A stretch of 64,000 nt of DNA from Cinnamomum chago (taxonomy: Eukaryota; Streptophyta; Magnoliopsida; Laurales; Lauraceae), in the NCBI GenBank assembly GCA_038049695.1, contig CP142460.1, forward strand, positions 39,179,501 through 39,243,500, written 5' to 3'. A program made the position numbers and the translations under genes. This document shows positions 1 through 11,220 of the stretch, piece by piece (the stretch's first letter is position 1; the number at the start of each line of letters is the position of its first letter). The notes beneath the pieces were generated by a model. It did not search any database. It was given only the letters and a program-made list of their open reading frames with translations, and was not told the DNA's origin.

Positions 1-132
1 CGACCCAATTGGGAAGGCCCGTATGTTATTAAAGAAGTATATTTTGTCAATGCATGTAGATTAGTAAATGCAGAAGGGGAAAAGCTCCCCGATCCATGGA
101 ATGCTATGTACTTGAAAAAGTACACCTTATGA
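1..132 (+). pseudogene. 3' end of a Ty3/gypsy (Tat/Athila-like) pol: integrase C-terminal tail
   Basis: The window opens inside a reading frame of 43 codons that ends with TGA at 130-132. It shows the usual end of gypsy integrases: a W-E-G-P-Y block near residue 4, then a hydrophobic strand, then D-P-W-N-A-M-Y-L-K-K-Y just before the stop. This tail follows the catalytic core and helps integrase hold DNA. No chromodomain follows, and a long non-coding 3' region does, as in the Tat/Athila branch rather than in chromoviruses. The rest of the polyprotein lies to the left of the window, so its intactness cannot be judged. The lineage call is inference; the gypsy call is firm. Confidence 0.75.
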
Positions 133-3093
133 CCCTTCTCCACTTCATGACCCTCGATCTCTTGATACGGCTGTGTAAACCCCGCAGGGAGGACCGAGGA
201 GATGTGCTATGACTAAACCTAGAATTCAAAACACACACTGGCACCAAAAAAAAAAAAAAAGGAGAAACATTAGAGTAGTGAGTTTTCCCCCACACAATGC
301 TTTGCACGGTTGAAGCCATTCAACGTGAGAGTTCGTAGATGAGGCCACCCATGTCATGAAAGCTTCCCCCATACCACTTGCAAAAGAGAGAAAAGAGAAA
401 CCACGGTGGAGTCGCGTAAGATATGGGTATGCTCCCCATACCTTATGCTTCAGAAGCCAAATCCCTAGGCAACCCTCTCCTGAGCCAATCCCAAAAAAAA
501 AAACAAAACAAAACAAAAGGAGTTTGGTTAGAAGTCCTGAAAAGAATAAAAGCTTTGTGACTAGCTTGAGTTCGTAGCCTTTTTAACCCGAGCAGGTAAG
601 CCCATAGGGGTATTTACATACCTAGTGCCCTAAAGCCATCTGGTTTCGGAGTCATTGGCCTAATGCTCGTTACATGGGTTAATTAGAAAGCTTAAGGGAC
701 CCAGGCATTGCACAGTCACATGTCAAAAAAAAAGAGCAAAGGCCAAAATAAGAGAAAAGCACTCATGAAACCAAAGAGCTAAAATGACATGGGTCCTTGT
801 CCAGCGGACCGAATAGAGAGTGGCCGATAACCACAACACTAAGGAAGCACGGTGACTCACTATCTCCCACACACAAAACCATTACTCACACATGAATTCC
901 AGAAGCAGCCTAGTGCTCTCCAAAGTTCAACTGAAAGGAGTAAAACAGCTGGAAAAGGACCGTGAGGGATCGATCTCCAAAAGATAATTGAGGAAGGTGA
1001 CATCACTACCGAACTTATAACCATGGATCAGAGAGGTAGACCACCTTCATTCTCTCACTCTCAGCTAGAAACTAAACCAGCTTGATGCTGGGGAATTTTT
1101 ATATATATACATATTGTGTGTATACACACATACGGGTGCCTATTTATTTTGCACGGCTTCCCAATTCAGGTCCCATCACATGCACTTTTGTCACAAACAC
1201 TCACCTTTTCACACACTATCACCTCATGCTTTTATTACTAATGCCTTTTGGTTGAATGCAGGACATGTTACACATTGTTTAGCTTCAGGGTTCAATCACA
1301 TATGTCACTCCATACGCTGGGGCATTTTTTTATATACGTACCTACATAAACACGCTCCTCCCTGATTAACCCTCGACCCAAATCCCCAAGCAGATACCCT
1401 ATTTTGTGCACGACTCCTCTCAAAATGAGATATACCATTCGTCGGGAAATGACCACCCCTTGTTTCAGATTAACTAGAAATGATATGACTCTAGTATTTA
1501 TGCTGGCTATATATTATTTCACGTTATATGTACAGTGGATGTATTGTGGATAACTTTTGAAATTAATTTCTTGTTTACTCTACTCACATTCTTGATTTTG
1601 TGAAAGGAACAAGATCCACGAGGTAAGCATCGCTGAATCCAAAACCCTGAGCTTCATCTCTTTCCAACATACGCTTTCTCATTGACATCATCACTCAAAC
1701 ATATGCTTTTAGAACCCTGCTCCGACACTTTGTACCCCCCCCCCTCCCCGAGTAGGATGATCCACCTTGTAGGGATTACATTTTGGATGGACAGTGGAAC
1801 ACATGAGGTGACATCCTCTAAGCACTCTCGCACATCACTTGATCAGGCTCGATTCTAGAAGAGAACAAATTGACTTAGTGGCCTAGAACAACCTCACCTC
1901 ATTCCTCGTGAACCAGTATTGACTTAACCCTCATAGGCCGCCACTCCCATGAACCTAAAGGCTCAAACAGAGGCATGAGCATGTGTCTCCTTTTCTTTGG
2001 AGAATAACTCTGTACGTGCTATCCTCCGAAGAGGAGCATACTTTACACACCTTATTTTGGCACCCTATGAGGGAAGATCCAATCCACCCTATTTAATGAT
2101 ATCATTTATGGATTTCTGATCGCCTTGGAAATTTTCTCATTGCGATCTGCTCGTCGAGAGCTTTCCGTCCATATATAGAACTCCAAGATCTGACGGGTGG
2201 ATAAAAAATAGCAATAAAAGGTCTAGTACTCTCCAAGGCACCCCTGAACAGTCACTTATCATCTCTAGACCCCTAATCACCCCGGGCGTTAGCTCGTTGC
2301 AATATACCCGACAAGGGCTTTTCGTCCATATATAGAACACCGAGATCCGACTGGCGGATCAAAAATCATAACAGCGGGTCCCACACTCCAAAGGCACTCG
2401 AGCGAAAAATCACCAACCATTTCTTCACCTCCAATCGCCCTCAAAATTGGTTCATCGTGACCTACTCGCCGAGAGATTTCCACCAATGTGTAGAATGTCG
2501 AAATCCGATGAGCGGATCAAAATCTACGAGGCCTGGGCCCCGACAATGACAACCCGGTCTTTTGGGTCCGAACCTATTCCTTCGGGGCCCGAATCAGTGT
2601 CTTTTAAATCCAAACCTGAGCCAAACCAAATCCAGAACCTAATCCAAACCCAACCTCAACCAGGCCTTAAGCCCGAACTCACCTGACCCATTAAATCCAG
2701 AACCCAATACAAACCCAACCTCACCTAACCCGTAACCTAACCCAAGCCCATCTGACCTAACCCGGGCTGCATGGCTAGTCGTTGGATAAGGGATGGAGAG
2801 TCCACGAGATATGGACTCTCCCCTCCCCCTTGATATCTCTTTCTCCCACTCCCTATTCTGCTAGGACTCTCCCTGATCTCTATCTCCTCTCCCCTAGAGT
2901 CCATCTCAGACGTCCATCTCACCACAACTCCCTCCTTCACTCTCCTCCCAGCACAGAACTCTCTCCCACTAGAGAAACCCATCCCACACACAACTCTCCT
3001 CTCTCACGCAGATCCCTCTTTCCTCTTCCATCAACCATCATCCTCTCCCTCTAATCTCATGCCTCCGTCATTGCATCTCACAGCCATCATCTT
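133..3093 (+). mobile_element. 3' untranslated region and LTR-like DNA of the same Tat/Athila-like gypsy element
   Basis: No gene is visible. The stretch holds A-rich tracts (247-261, 493-518, 725-733), a purine-rich GATGCTGGGG block at 1085-1094 that could be the polypurine tract, and a similar ACGCTGGGGCATTTTT block near 1314-1329. A C-run lies at about 1735-1746, a ~157-bp tandem repeat at 2114-2540, and a degenerate AACCC/CCTAACC-rich patch at 2640-2765. Long 3' non-coding regions are usual in Tat elements. The exact 3' LTR limits could not be fixed because no TG...CA pair with a target duplication was found. Several open frames here are low-complexity and were not accepted as genes. Confidence 0.5.
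2114..2540. repeat. ~157-bp tandem repeat, three diverged copies
   Basis: The block GTCCATATATAGAAC..GAGATCCGACNGGCGGATCAAAAAT recurs with its ATATATAGAA-like anchor at 2171, 2328 and 2486, a spacing of 157 and 158 bp. The third copy is more diverged and partial. Copies differ by many substitutions, so this is an old array, probably part of the LTR of the Tat-like element around it. Confidence 0.7.
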
Positions 3094-3181
3094 TGTTGAC
3101 ACCAAAAATGTCACTTTGCCTCTTCAACATCAAGAAGCCACATGAAGCTGCATCCTACTACAAAATAGGCAATAATGCTTC

Positions 3182-6100
3182 TGTCGCGACCCCGGACCGG
3201 CCCGTAGGACTAATCCGGGATCGGGACGATAATGATAAATAAGGAATGATAACATGCACATTTGTATTCAATTTCCCACAGGTGTCCGCGGTAAGGATAT
3301 CACAACAATCAATGAATATTTCTTCTTGAGTGCGGAAGCATGTAGTAAATCAAATAGTCCAACTATCATTAGTCATGAAGACCATAACAATAAGTATAAT
3401 TACTGTATCAGAATGAGCAATGATATATATAGCAAGTTTCCCCCAAGTTGTCAAAGTTAAACAAAATATCAGTTAATTACATTCCGACAATAGAGGCCAA
3501 CAAAGGCCAATACTACAAAAGAATAACCCAAAAGAATAGTTAATAAGTTCTCCCCAAAATGTTACGCCTCTTGGCAACCCGATGTCTACATGACATCGTC
3601 AGCACGCCACTCAACTAGAGGTTGCAGCTCACCTACTGCCTCCTCCGGCTCCTCCTCAAGGAAACCGGCAACGGGACCTGAGTACCAAAGCAAATGGGTC
3701 AGACACGACGGTCTGGCAAGAGAATGAAAAGATGCAACAATATATAATAGATGAAATCTCTCGAAAAGCATAGAAATCTGTTTAAACAAGAACTCTCATA
3801 AAACCGGTAAATCATTTGCTATAAAACAAGTAAACAAGATAAAACATATGAGGTAACCAAGGGATCGGGAACAAGCAAGATGGCGACCACACGAAGCTAA
3901 GTCCTCTATCACTAAGGTGATAGAGCAATAACTAGGCCCTGATCTCAGTCACTCAAGGTGAGGAGAAACAGGGGATCTCATATAAATACATATACTATAC
4001 ATGACCACGGTAGCGAACCGGGCATCGGGGACCACAGTAGCAATCTGCGGTATCGGGACAAGACCACGGTAATAACCGGGTATCGGGATCCATACTGCAG
4101 CTGGCGGGACAAGAGGGGGATCTCCAAGTCGGTGGATCAAACCAACGAGGTTATCCAAGCTTAGTGGTGCCGACTCATAGGTCAAATACAATCGAGACAA
4201 TGCAAATAAATCAAGTACAATTATATATAATCAAGCGGGCAAGACGGGGGTGCTCAAGGGCACACTGACATATCATGTGGTGCAATGCACTTCGGGTCAA
4301 GTAACCATTTCAAGTATACACTATGCTTTCGGGGAAAACAAGTCATGTACTGTAAAACTGGGCAATGAAGAATATAATGAACTATACCAAATCGGGAAAG
4401 ATAAATGTTTTAAGATCTATTTTAGTGAATAGGGGTCCCGTATGTCGATCATAGATATGACTTGGTACTCCTTGAGTTTGAAGGCATCCCGGGCTCCTTA
4501 TGCACTTTTACAATTTTCAAAACTTAAAATGAGCTTATGGTTATAACTAGATGTTATGATAGAAAAATCAATACTATACACGGTCCATCCTAAGTATGTT
4601 GTCAACCCGGAACCATCGAGCAACCTACTCAGTCACCGAAAGGAATAGAACTCGCGATACCCAAGGAAATAGACGTTGCATTTAGGTATGAAGAGGATAT
4701 CGTGTCGCTCCATCCCGTTCAAGATTGAATAGATTGAACTTCGATACATTCCGAACCAACCGTGAAGAGCATCGGCTCAAGACGCTCTCACATATGGTCA
4801 AGTGAGTCCAAGGGGGGTGTAGCCAAGGTCCACAAAAAAAATAAATCTCAAAACCCACTGGACTCAAACTGAGTCCCCCGATCGATCGGACTGAAGGTTC
4901 GATCGATCGGCCAAAATTTTTGTACCCGTGCATCATGCCAGGCAGACCGCATCGCTCGAGCGAATCTGGGAGTTCGCTCGAGCGAACTCATCGTTCGAGC
5001 GAATATTAAAATGCGTTCGAGCGACCAAGCTGCTGGAAAACCGTATCCCTTTCTGGACAGGTCGCTCGAACGAACTGTCAAGGTCGCTCGAGCGAACTGT
5101 CCAGAAACTGCATTCCGGGCAGTTCAGTTCCTCTCTTTCTCTTCCTTTTTACAACCTTCTTTTAGCCCTTCTTACACATCAAATGAGAAGTCCATTTCTC
5201 CATTCAAGCTACTACAAAACCTCCATCAAATCCACCATATTCTCCTTCACCAACCATACATTCCACAAGGAAAAGAGAGAAGGAACCATTCCACAATCTA
5301 TATATATACATTTGCAATGAAACAAGTAGACATTCAATGCCATAACTACTACCTCTCCAAGATTATAATTGTGTCATTAATACTTATCATGAGCATTCAT
5401 TTCAAAACCAAGCAATAAATGTGCATTAATGGAAAAATTCCAAAATCAATAAAAGCTTAGGGAAATCATTCATCCACTTGCCTCAAGTCTTCAAATCAAC
5501 GAAATCAACCTCTACCAAATCTTCCAAGACAATGAATCCAAGCTACAAGGCAAAATCCCAAATAAAACCCTAAAATGGTCAAACAAAGAAATAGCAAGGA
5601 AATCTTCCAATAATGAGGGTGAAGCTTCTCAAGGGTCCAAGGAATACATTTCTAGGAGATAAAGGGAAATACTTACTTGTAAGGTCCTCTAATGGACAAG
5701 GTAAGCTCAAAGGAAATCTTGAAATGGATGATTTGCTCCACAAGGACTATTGAAAGAAAGCTCTCAATGAGGTGAGGAAGATGATGATCTCCAATCTCTC
5801 CTAGGTGCAAGCTTGAGAGTGGATTGAGTGATGGAGAATGAAGAAGGAGAAGAAAAGGGAAAACCCTAGCTTCCCTCTCTTTTGTGCTGGAAAATGAAGA
5901 TGGGAGGATGAAGGGAATGGGGAAATGGGTTCCCTTATGTTAACAATGGATTGGGTCCCACAACTTAAGGAGCTAAATAGGTTGAAATCATCTCCCTCGG
6001 GTCCTCGGATGAATTCGACGAAGAAGGAAGAAATGATCGTCGAAATATCTAGTTTCCAAAAAGTCTATGTTTTGCGGGTTTCGGGAATATCAAGTTTTGG

Positions 6101-6453
6101 GTACAGATTTTGTGTGAAATGACTATTTTGCCCTCAAGGCCAAGAATTCGGGTTTCGGGATCACAAACGAACACGGGATCAACATGAAAGTTGAATGAAA
6201 TAACAATACTAATAAAACGGGATTAAAATCATGAATGTAAAAACCTCCGATAAATCCTCAAACATATGCAATGTCAAGAAAAGGGAACCCCCAAAGGGCC
6301 CTACTAGCACAAAGCAAATCAAACATTCAAATTAGCCCAAAACTATAAACAAAGCTAATCCAAACTCCACTTAGTCAAAATCACTAATCGAGCTTAGTAC
6401 TAACACGCAACTAAATTAGCACTAATCGGGTTCACTCGGGTCGGGGTCTTACA
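3182..6453 (-). mobile_element. Solo gypsy LTR E (3.27 kb), minus strand
   Basis: The plus strand reads TGTCGCGACCCCGGACCGG...CGGGTCGGGGTCTTACA, the reverse of the LTR form starting TGTAAGACCCCGACCC. It is flanked by an exact 5-bp duplication GCTTC (3177-3181 and 6454-6458). There is no internal region, primer site or second LTR, so it is a solo LTR left by recombination between the two LTRs. Its first ~60 bases (minus strand) match LTR H at 63678 closely, so they belong to one subfamily. It holds a three-copy ~30-bp repeat (4004-4092) and palindrome clusters (4878-5098). The open frames around 4928-5418 lie across the palindromes and are not genes. Confidence 0.92.
4878..5098. repeat. Palindrome cluster in LTR E (GATCGATC and CTCGAG cores)
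   Basis: CCGATCGATCGG, a perfect 12-bp palindrome, lies at 4878-4889 with a second GATCGATCGG at about 4901-4910. From 4952 onward there are repeated TCGCTCGAGCGA-type units, including the perfect 16-bp palindrome GTTCGCTCGAGCGAAC at 4972-4987, plus diverged forms (GTTCGAGCGA, CGCTCGAACGAA). Spacing is irregular, so this is not an ordinary tandem array. One LTR therefore carries two different palindrome types next to each other. Confidence 0.85.
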
Positions 6454-6527
6454 GCTTCAAGCATCAAATCTTGTCAAAACCAAACAAAAACTATAAGATC
6501 CTCCAAGACAGCCAAAAGAAGGGTTCA

Positions 6528-7270
6528 CATGAAGTTTCGAGTCATTCCAACGTCATTTCGCCTAACTTCACTCCTCCGGCAGCCGAACATGCGCTCTGGC
6601 GGCGATAGCGTCGAAGACATTAAAACTTCGATCAGAACCTACGAATGGTCTCAAATTACCTCCAAAAAGCTCCATGTCAAATTTCAAGTCAAACCGACAA
6701 CGATCGACCCTCCATCAACCCTTGAGCAGTAAAATCAAGCCTCTCGGTGGCGGGAACCACCGGGATCATCACTCATCAAACAGAGCACATGGATGGCTTC
6801 AACATGCTTCCAAAGGGTTTCACGTCAAATTTCATGTCATTCCGACAACATTTGACCCGACTTTGACACTCCGAGACAAAATCAAGGCTACAGGCGGCGG
6901 AGCACCCCGGGACCATGACATCCAAAATGGAGCCAATGAATCAACTCAAAATGACTCTAATAGGCTCCTTGTCAAATTTCAAGTCAATCGGACATCGATT
7001 GACCGCACATCAACGCGCGTCATCTTCCCCGCGGTGAAATCAAGCCTACTGGCGACGGGACCCCACATGGCTTCAAAACTCAAACAAAAGCCCATGGTTG
7101 GTCCTATCTACTACTAAGGAGGCTTCACCTCAAATTTCAGGTCATTCCGACATCATTTGACCTAATTTCAACTCTTGACGAAAAATCGGCTACAAAGTCT
7201 TCGGCTTTTCCAAAAATGGGAAACTTTGTGCTCTGATTTGTATCGCTTCTCGTCAGTTTTTCTTTAAGAG
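6528..7270 (+). repeat. ~147-bp tandem repeat in the Tat-type LTR, about five copies
   Basis: Units start with CATG(T/A)CAAATTTCAAGTCATTCCGAC-like sequence at 6528, 6673, 6821, 6968 and 7126, giving spacings of 145, 148, 147 and 158 bp. Each unit also carries a GGCGGCGG/CGGTGGCGGGA block and a GGCTC..TCCAAA end. The copies are diverged but the period is held closely. The inverted copy at 8479-9103 keeps the same period. Confidence 0.8.
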
Positions 7271-8070
7271 AATCAAGCCAATAAATGAGGAGAAATGTCA
7301 TGAAAAGTATAGGAGAAAAAAGCATCGAAAAAGACCGAAAAATGGCCGAAAAACGGCAACCAAAAGGGGAACAAGCCGGCGACCATGGAAATCCGGGTTG
7401 CCGGATTTGTCGCCGGGTTGCCCGTTTTTCGCCCTTTCCACGTTTCGAGAGTTCCAGCCCCTGTGGTTTTCTGAAAATCTAATTTTTTATGCTCGAAATC
7501 GACTGATCTTCATCAACATTTCGGATCCGCCATCGAGAGCATGAAATCATCATTGATCGCTCCAAGATCACCAACCAGCTGACTAAGAAAGCACATTTTC
7601 TGTCCAACCGATCGAGAAATCGACAAGACAGATGTCACCGGCCCGCTGGTATCAACCAATGTCTAAAGTTGCATCTCCATCCAACATCAAACAACATGCG
7701 GATCCATCGGCGATCATCACAAGAAGAATTCCAAAAGACGCGGCACGGCCCGTGACTCTTCAAATGCCCTGGCGACCACTTAATGTCGTTAATTGGCCCA
7801 TTTTATGACAACTTAATGCAGTCATTAACCCATTATTTTGGACGGCCCAATCAAAATCAAGCAAATGGGAGTTACAAATCCAAGTAACCATGGCATTAAA
7901 ACCATGAAACTCCCCTCATCATGGAGATTAAGGGTAATTAAATGCCCATCATTCTCCACAGGCCAATTACAAGCCAAGAAAAAGGAGTTACAAAATCGAG
8001 AATTTAAACTTGTAACTCCTCCCATCATGGGTCATCAATCCCATAAATCACCCCATGGCTACCAAGAGCC

Positions 8071-8078
8071 TATAAAAA
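8071..8078 (+). promoter_or_regulatory. TATA box of the Tat-type LTR
   Basis: TATAAAAA is followed by GGGGTAATTCC and an AGAGAGAGGG-rich stretch typical of the start of a retroelement leader. Transcription would be expected about 30 bp downstream. No experimental support is available. Confidence 0.55.
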
Positions 8079-8478
8079 GGGGTAATTCCAAGAGATCCAG
8101 AGAGAGGGACATATACACACGGATAGAGAGAGATACGCAGACACAGAGAGAGAGATCCATACTCACAAGCAAGGAAGAAGAACTCTGAAGAAATCCTACT
8201 ACTCTGCTGCTGAAACACCACAAGGTGATCGAAGTCCCTTAGGGGGCCACCCCCCAAGGTCTCCTCATTCCTTCTATCCAACATGGCCGTAACGTGGCTC
8301 TTCAGCCCGTTTACTCGGGTTTTCATTGGATATAGGACCTCTCATTGGTGTTTATCGTCTAAAAAACTGAGGTCCAAGCCAAGCTAAAGAATCAAAGCAT
8401 CAAGCGTTCTCATCTGAAGGACGATGGCGAAGACCATACATGACTTGCGTCCGTCGATCTAAACGAGTCCCCACAATG

Positions 8479-9103
8479 ACTTGAAACTTGACATATAGCC
8501 CTTTGGAAGTATTTTGAAGTCACCCATGTGCTCTATTTGATGAGTGATAGCCTCGATGGTTCTCGCCACCGAAAGACTTGATTTTGTTGTTTGAGGGCTG
8601 TTGCAGGGTCAAACGTTGTCGGTTCGACCTGAAACTTGACATGGAGCCTTTTGGAAGTATTTTAAGACCATCCATAGGCTCCGATCGAAGATCTAATGTC
8701 TTCGACGTTGTCCCCGCATGGAGACCTAACTTTGTCGCTGCTATTTTCTTTTTGGGCCAAACGATGTCGGAATGGCCTGGAATTTGATGTAGAGCCTTCT
8801 AGTGGCATTTTGAGGCCAACTGTGTGTTTTGTTTTGTGAACTGAGGTCTCCAGCTTCACTGCCGCCGGGAGCTCCTGTTCAGTTGCTGGAAGAGTGAAGT
8901 TAGGCCAAATAATGTTGAAATGGCCCAAAACTTCATGTATACTCTTTTTTTGGCTGTTTTGAAGAATCTTACAGTTTTTGTTTGATTCTGACAAGATTTG
9001 ATGCTTAAAGTAGCATTGCCTGTTTGTGTTAGAGTGCTGCTTCATGTGACTTCTTGATGTTGAAAGCATACAAAGAGGCAAAGTGACATTTTTTGTGTCA
9101 ACA
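8479..9103 (-). mobile_element. Inverted partial copy of the Tat-type LTR with ~148-bp repeats
   Basis: Read on the minus strand from 9103 it starts TGTTGACACAAAAAATGTCACTTTGCC, matching the plus-strand start at 3094, and then follows the same order: the CATCAAGAAG..CACATGAAGC block, the AAGCATCAAATCTTGTC block, then tandem units. Plus-strand anchors (ACTTGAAACTTGACAT-like) lie at 8479, 8625, 8773 and 8921, spacing 146-148 bp. It has about four units and lacks the rest of the LTR. A long open frame on the minus strand (8662-9228) follows the repeat units and is not a gene. The two copies form a large imperfect inverted repeat with 8336-8478 between them. Confidence 0.7.
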
Positions 9104-11220
9104 ATTACAGACAGGCTCCAAACGGGACCCGGGGGGGTCAAACTAGACTCAGATGCTCTCAAAACTTCCCAAAGTTGTTCAAAGACTATTCTAACACAGA
9201 AAACACCACGATTGGCCTCTAATCCCACTTAGCAATCCTAACAACCTAATTAATTAGTGGTAATTAGTGGTAATCCTAGCCTCACCTTCCCTCTCCTTTC
9301 TCCACTCACAAAATCCACCCCCTCTATTTCCTCTTTCTTCTTTCTACTTGTAAGGCTTCATTTCAAATTTTTCCAAGGGCAGAAGATGAACATGGAGGGG
9401 TGAGATTTACTTTACAATTCAAGAAAAAGGAGAAGTTGTATCTTTGAATAATTCTATGGACGGTACAGATCAAAACTTCTGTGGACGGTTGAAATTCAAT
9501 GAAAGGTGTGTTTTTGTTATTGTTAATTTTTAGTTTTTTCATTATCTAATGTTTCTATGATTCGTTATTTTCTCCGGATATAGTGAATGCTTAGGGGATT
9601 ATAGTAATGAGAATATGTCGATTGGAGCCTTGAGTCTGAAATCTCTCAGTCAAAATAACAATTTAGAACCGTACATTGGCTCATCGTTATGGGAGGGATT
9701 GAATCTACACCGTACGTATTTTTAATGATTAGAATAATGGATCCAAATGCTTGAATTGCAAAGATCCATATCTGATTTTATTTATTTAACTCTGATGTTT
9801 CTTATTTTTTTACATGCAATTGGCTTTCTAAGTCTTCTTATGGTGATGCAGTCTAATAGTTTAAGATTCTTACCCTAGGTTTTTTCTAGTTTAGGGATTT
9901 TTAATTGATTGTATTAATTTTAATTTACAGAATATTAAATTGGATTTACATAGCTTCATTTAGGCTAGCATTAGATTTTTCTTAGGACGGGTGCAAGTTA
10001 ATTACTTCTCTTTCGCTCCCCGTGGATTGCCTCAAACTCACTGAGATTATTACTACATCGCAACCTTGCACTTGGGGCCGTTGAACAAAATCCAAGCAAG
10101 AGAATGGCATGGAATGAGCTTCAACAATTGGAGATAATGGAAGACAAAAGCCCTAATAACTCACTCCTACAATTTGGTAGAAATTCCTTATCTCTATAGT
10201 AGCTAACGGTGTTGGAGAAGCTCATTGGAGGTCAAGAAGTCTACAGAATTGCGAGAAAGTACACCGGAAGAGAGAGGAAGAGAAGGGGAATGCTGTGGCG
10301 GCAATAGGATCGAACGAAAACCATGAGCTCCACATGCAATGGCTAGAAGCTTTAAGGAAAAAAGAGAAATAGGAGAGAACAGTAGCTGGACAGTGGAAAT
10401 GAAATGGCTTAGGTGGGTCTTGGTGCTTATATAAGAAGGAAGTTTGAGAAAATTACAAGTTTGCCCAACTAAGATAGATTGTCAAGCTAAAACAGAGGTC
10501 TTCGAGGCAACGAAAGGGTACGAGATCTTTACAAAAGTTTCCTGAAATTAAATTATCTTTCCAACGAACCCAAAATTAGAAATTTTCGACACTCTTAGTG
10601 AAAACTCTTATTTTACCGGAATGATGACAATGTCTCGGTTTTGGCGAAAAGTCGTGAGACGTGGGGTTTTGAGACTTCGGATGGACTCGGGGCGACATTC
10701 TACCGAACCTAACTTGGGATTTTTCTGAAATTTCCATTCTACCCCTGATTTTGCGTGTAGCTCCCTGGTTAGCCCTTTAAGGTACTGAACCAAGTCCGAA
10801 TGGATTGGAAACTTTTCAAAACTTCATGGACACATTCTAACGCATATACTAAGGTAATTAACACCTAAATACACTTTAAAGCTTATTTAGACACAATTAC
10901 TTACTGTTAAGCCCTTAATTAGGGATCGGAACCTACATCGGTCTTGTGAATCGGGTTCGTGACTACTTTCTATTAGTGATGTTTTTAACTTGAGCACCCA
11001 AGGATCGATCCCTGGGTAAGTCCATAAAACTAAGGTACCAATACCACTCAATCATGAGTTGCTATTCTTTTTTTTTTTTTTTTTTGGGTTTTGTGGCTGA
11101 GTTTATAAATTTTGGGTTTTGTGGGTTATGTACCACCATCCATCTTGATCTGTGTATAGTTAGTTCACATATTTTTTATACAATATAATCAGTACATTGT
11201 ACGTCTTTTGATAGGTAGAG
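9104..11220. other. Unassigned non-coding DNA with a minus-strand LTR-like promoter segment
   Basis: No reading frame with recognisable domains is present. About 9990-10940 read on the minus strand looks like a gypsy LTR and leader: it starts near AGGTTCCGATCCCTAATTAAGGG, has a TATA box CTTATATAAGC at 10426-10436, then a pyrimidine-rich leader, and ends near the CTCCCCGTGG/TTGCACTTGGGGC block. A T-run lies at about 11069-11086. The part 9104-9980 is AT-rich and contains a CCCGGGGGGGTC block at 9129-9140. The last bases TAGAG (11216-11220) would be the left target duplication of copia A; its partner is outside the window. Confidence 0.4.

Larger units (their letters stand above)
3094..8335 (+). 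mobile_element. Tat-type gypsy LTR, plus strand, interrupted by solo LTR E
   Basis: It begins TGTTGACACCAAAAATGTCACTTTGCC at 3094, and the same start is found inverted at 9103 going left, which supports an LTR 5' end. After the insertion at 3182-6453 the sequence resumes at the duplicated GCTTC and continues into ~147-bp tandem repeats (6528-7270) and a TATA box at 8071. The segment 7271-8060 is non-coding with GC-rich inverted and A-rich patches. The 3' end is not determined; 8335 is a working limit where leader-like sequence seems to begin. LTR identity is inferred from the shared start, the promoter and the repeat structure. Confidence 0.55.

Noticed and set aside
2640-2765. AACCC/CCTAACC-rich patch resembling telomeric repeats
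   Set aside because: It is not a regular CCCTAAA array; it is a degenerate proline/asparagine-codon-like low-complexity stretch in LTR-like DNA.
4928-5418. Two overlapping open frames of 130 and 135 residues
   Set aside because: They span the CTCGAG palindromes of LTR E; relatives of the LTR do not keep the frames.
8662-9228. 188-residue open frame on the minus strand
   Set aside because: It runs across the inverted LTR and its ~148-bp repeat units, has no known domain, and its ATG lies outside the LTR.
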